From the NCBI RefSeq assembly GCF_050624435.1, contig NC_134547.1, forward strand, positions 33,133,419 through 33,197,418: DNA of 64,000 bases, read 5' to 3'. The DNA is from Tenrec ecaudatus (lineage: Eukaryota > Chordata > Mammalia > Afrosoricida > Tenrecidae). The notes under the pieces are model-generated. The model was not told the origin of the DNA, made no database searches, and worked only from the letters and a program-made list of their open reading frames with translations. The position numbers and the translations under genes were made by a program. Below, in pieces: positions 63,371-64,000 of this stretch; positions within the stretch are counted from its first letter, which is position 1; every line of letters begins with the position of its first letter.

Positions 63371-64000
63371 CGGGGTCTGGTGCCACCCTCCATGCCCCAC
63401 AATACCTCAGACAGATTTTGCTTGATAGGTGCCAAAGTGTTGGGTGAAGATCAAGCAGCTAAGACAACTCACCTTTCCATCAGTCTGTTAAATAAGATCA
63501 AAAGGAATGAAGATGATTTTATTTTTAAGAGGTTTGTATATTACTGGCAAAAAATTCAATAATGAACCTGTTACATACCAGCACAAATAATATTTATATG
63601 AAAACGAACTGCATTTTCCAAAACAAAACAATGTCTTGGGAAAATCAGTTGCTGCTTGGACATTTCCCCCCAATCTCTGAGTATATTCAAAAGAGTTGTG
63701 TATTTGTTACCACAATATTGTAGAATATTTTCTTCATTTTGATACTAATTGCTATTAGCTCCCCTCTCCTCCTAACTTCCCTGTCATAACTCCAAGAAAA
63801 CAAATGATAAATTTAAAATTTTAACCTTATTATATCTGCATTGATTCACTTTCTAGTGCACTTTGAGAGCAGGGCTCTTTAGATTCCTGGTCAATGGCCC
63901 AAGAGACTTGAACAGAAGCTTACTGAAGGGAATTCAATGGGGTCTGTGCAAATGGATTTTGGGCTGCATTTTCTGTAGCCTCTTTTAAACCAGATGCTCA
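63371..64000. other. No recognisable gene; possibly further L1 remains
   Basis: AT-rich; TACTAATTGCTATTAGCTCC near 63745 may be decayed LINE. No coding frame supported. Confidence 0.4.

Noticed and set aside
1..64000. A new multi-gene biological system
   Set aside because: Apart from POP4, everything supported is transposon-derived or noncoding; no operon-like or clustered gene arrangement exists here.

Overview
The window is mammalian nuclear DNA from an afrotherian, most likely a tenrec such as Echinops telfairi. About 25 copies or fragments of a tRNA-derived SINE carry AfroSINE hallmarks. There are RTE/BovB-type LINE fragments and many L1 3' ends. Two SPIN ('Space Invader') hAT elements, at 25682-26147 and 30075-30272, are known from tenrec but from few other placental lineages. 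The species call is inference; the repeat identities are read directly from the sequence.

One protein-coding gene is recognisable: POP4 (RPP29, the p29 subunit of RNase P and RNase MRP), on the minus strand from 43551 (ATG) to 34013 (stop). All seven coding exons were found with GT/AG boundaries and matching phases. Together they give 663 nt, or 220 residues plus stop, the same length as I recall for human POP4. The first coding exon holds only 7 nt and lies at the edge of a CpG island (about 43550-44010) with a CRE palindrome and a GCGG-type microsatellite. In human 19q12, POP4 lies between VSTM2B and PLEKHF1. Neither is seen here, so both are probably beyond the window ends.

Layout: 1-14.4 kb is intergenic, with a purine-rich minisatellite split by an LTR-like element, old L1s, SINEs, an MLT1-type LTR and a solo ERV LTR. 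14.4-19.6 kb is a nested block of mariner, L1 pieces and a palindromic element. 19.9-34 kb holds SINEs, two opposed solo LTRs of one family, two SPIN elements, an ancient L2 and several repeat-poor AT-rich blocks that look like conserved noncoding elements. 34.0-44.0 kb is POP4. 44-64 kb is dense with L1 (one clean insertion with target duplications at 46220-49504), a mariner fossil and a 0.5-kb LTR-like family. A further candidate conserved block lies at about 59.8-60.3 kb.

No prokaryote-type system, CRISPR array or new gene cluster is present. The long open frames in GC-rich or purine-rich stretches show no family resemblance and are treated as chance. The main points of interest are the fully resolved gene, the repeat nesting and subfamily structure, and the candidate noncoding elements.
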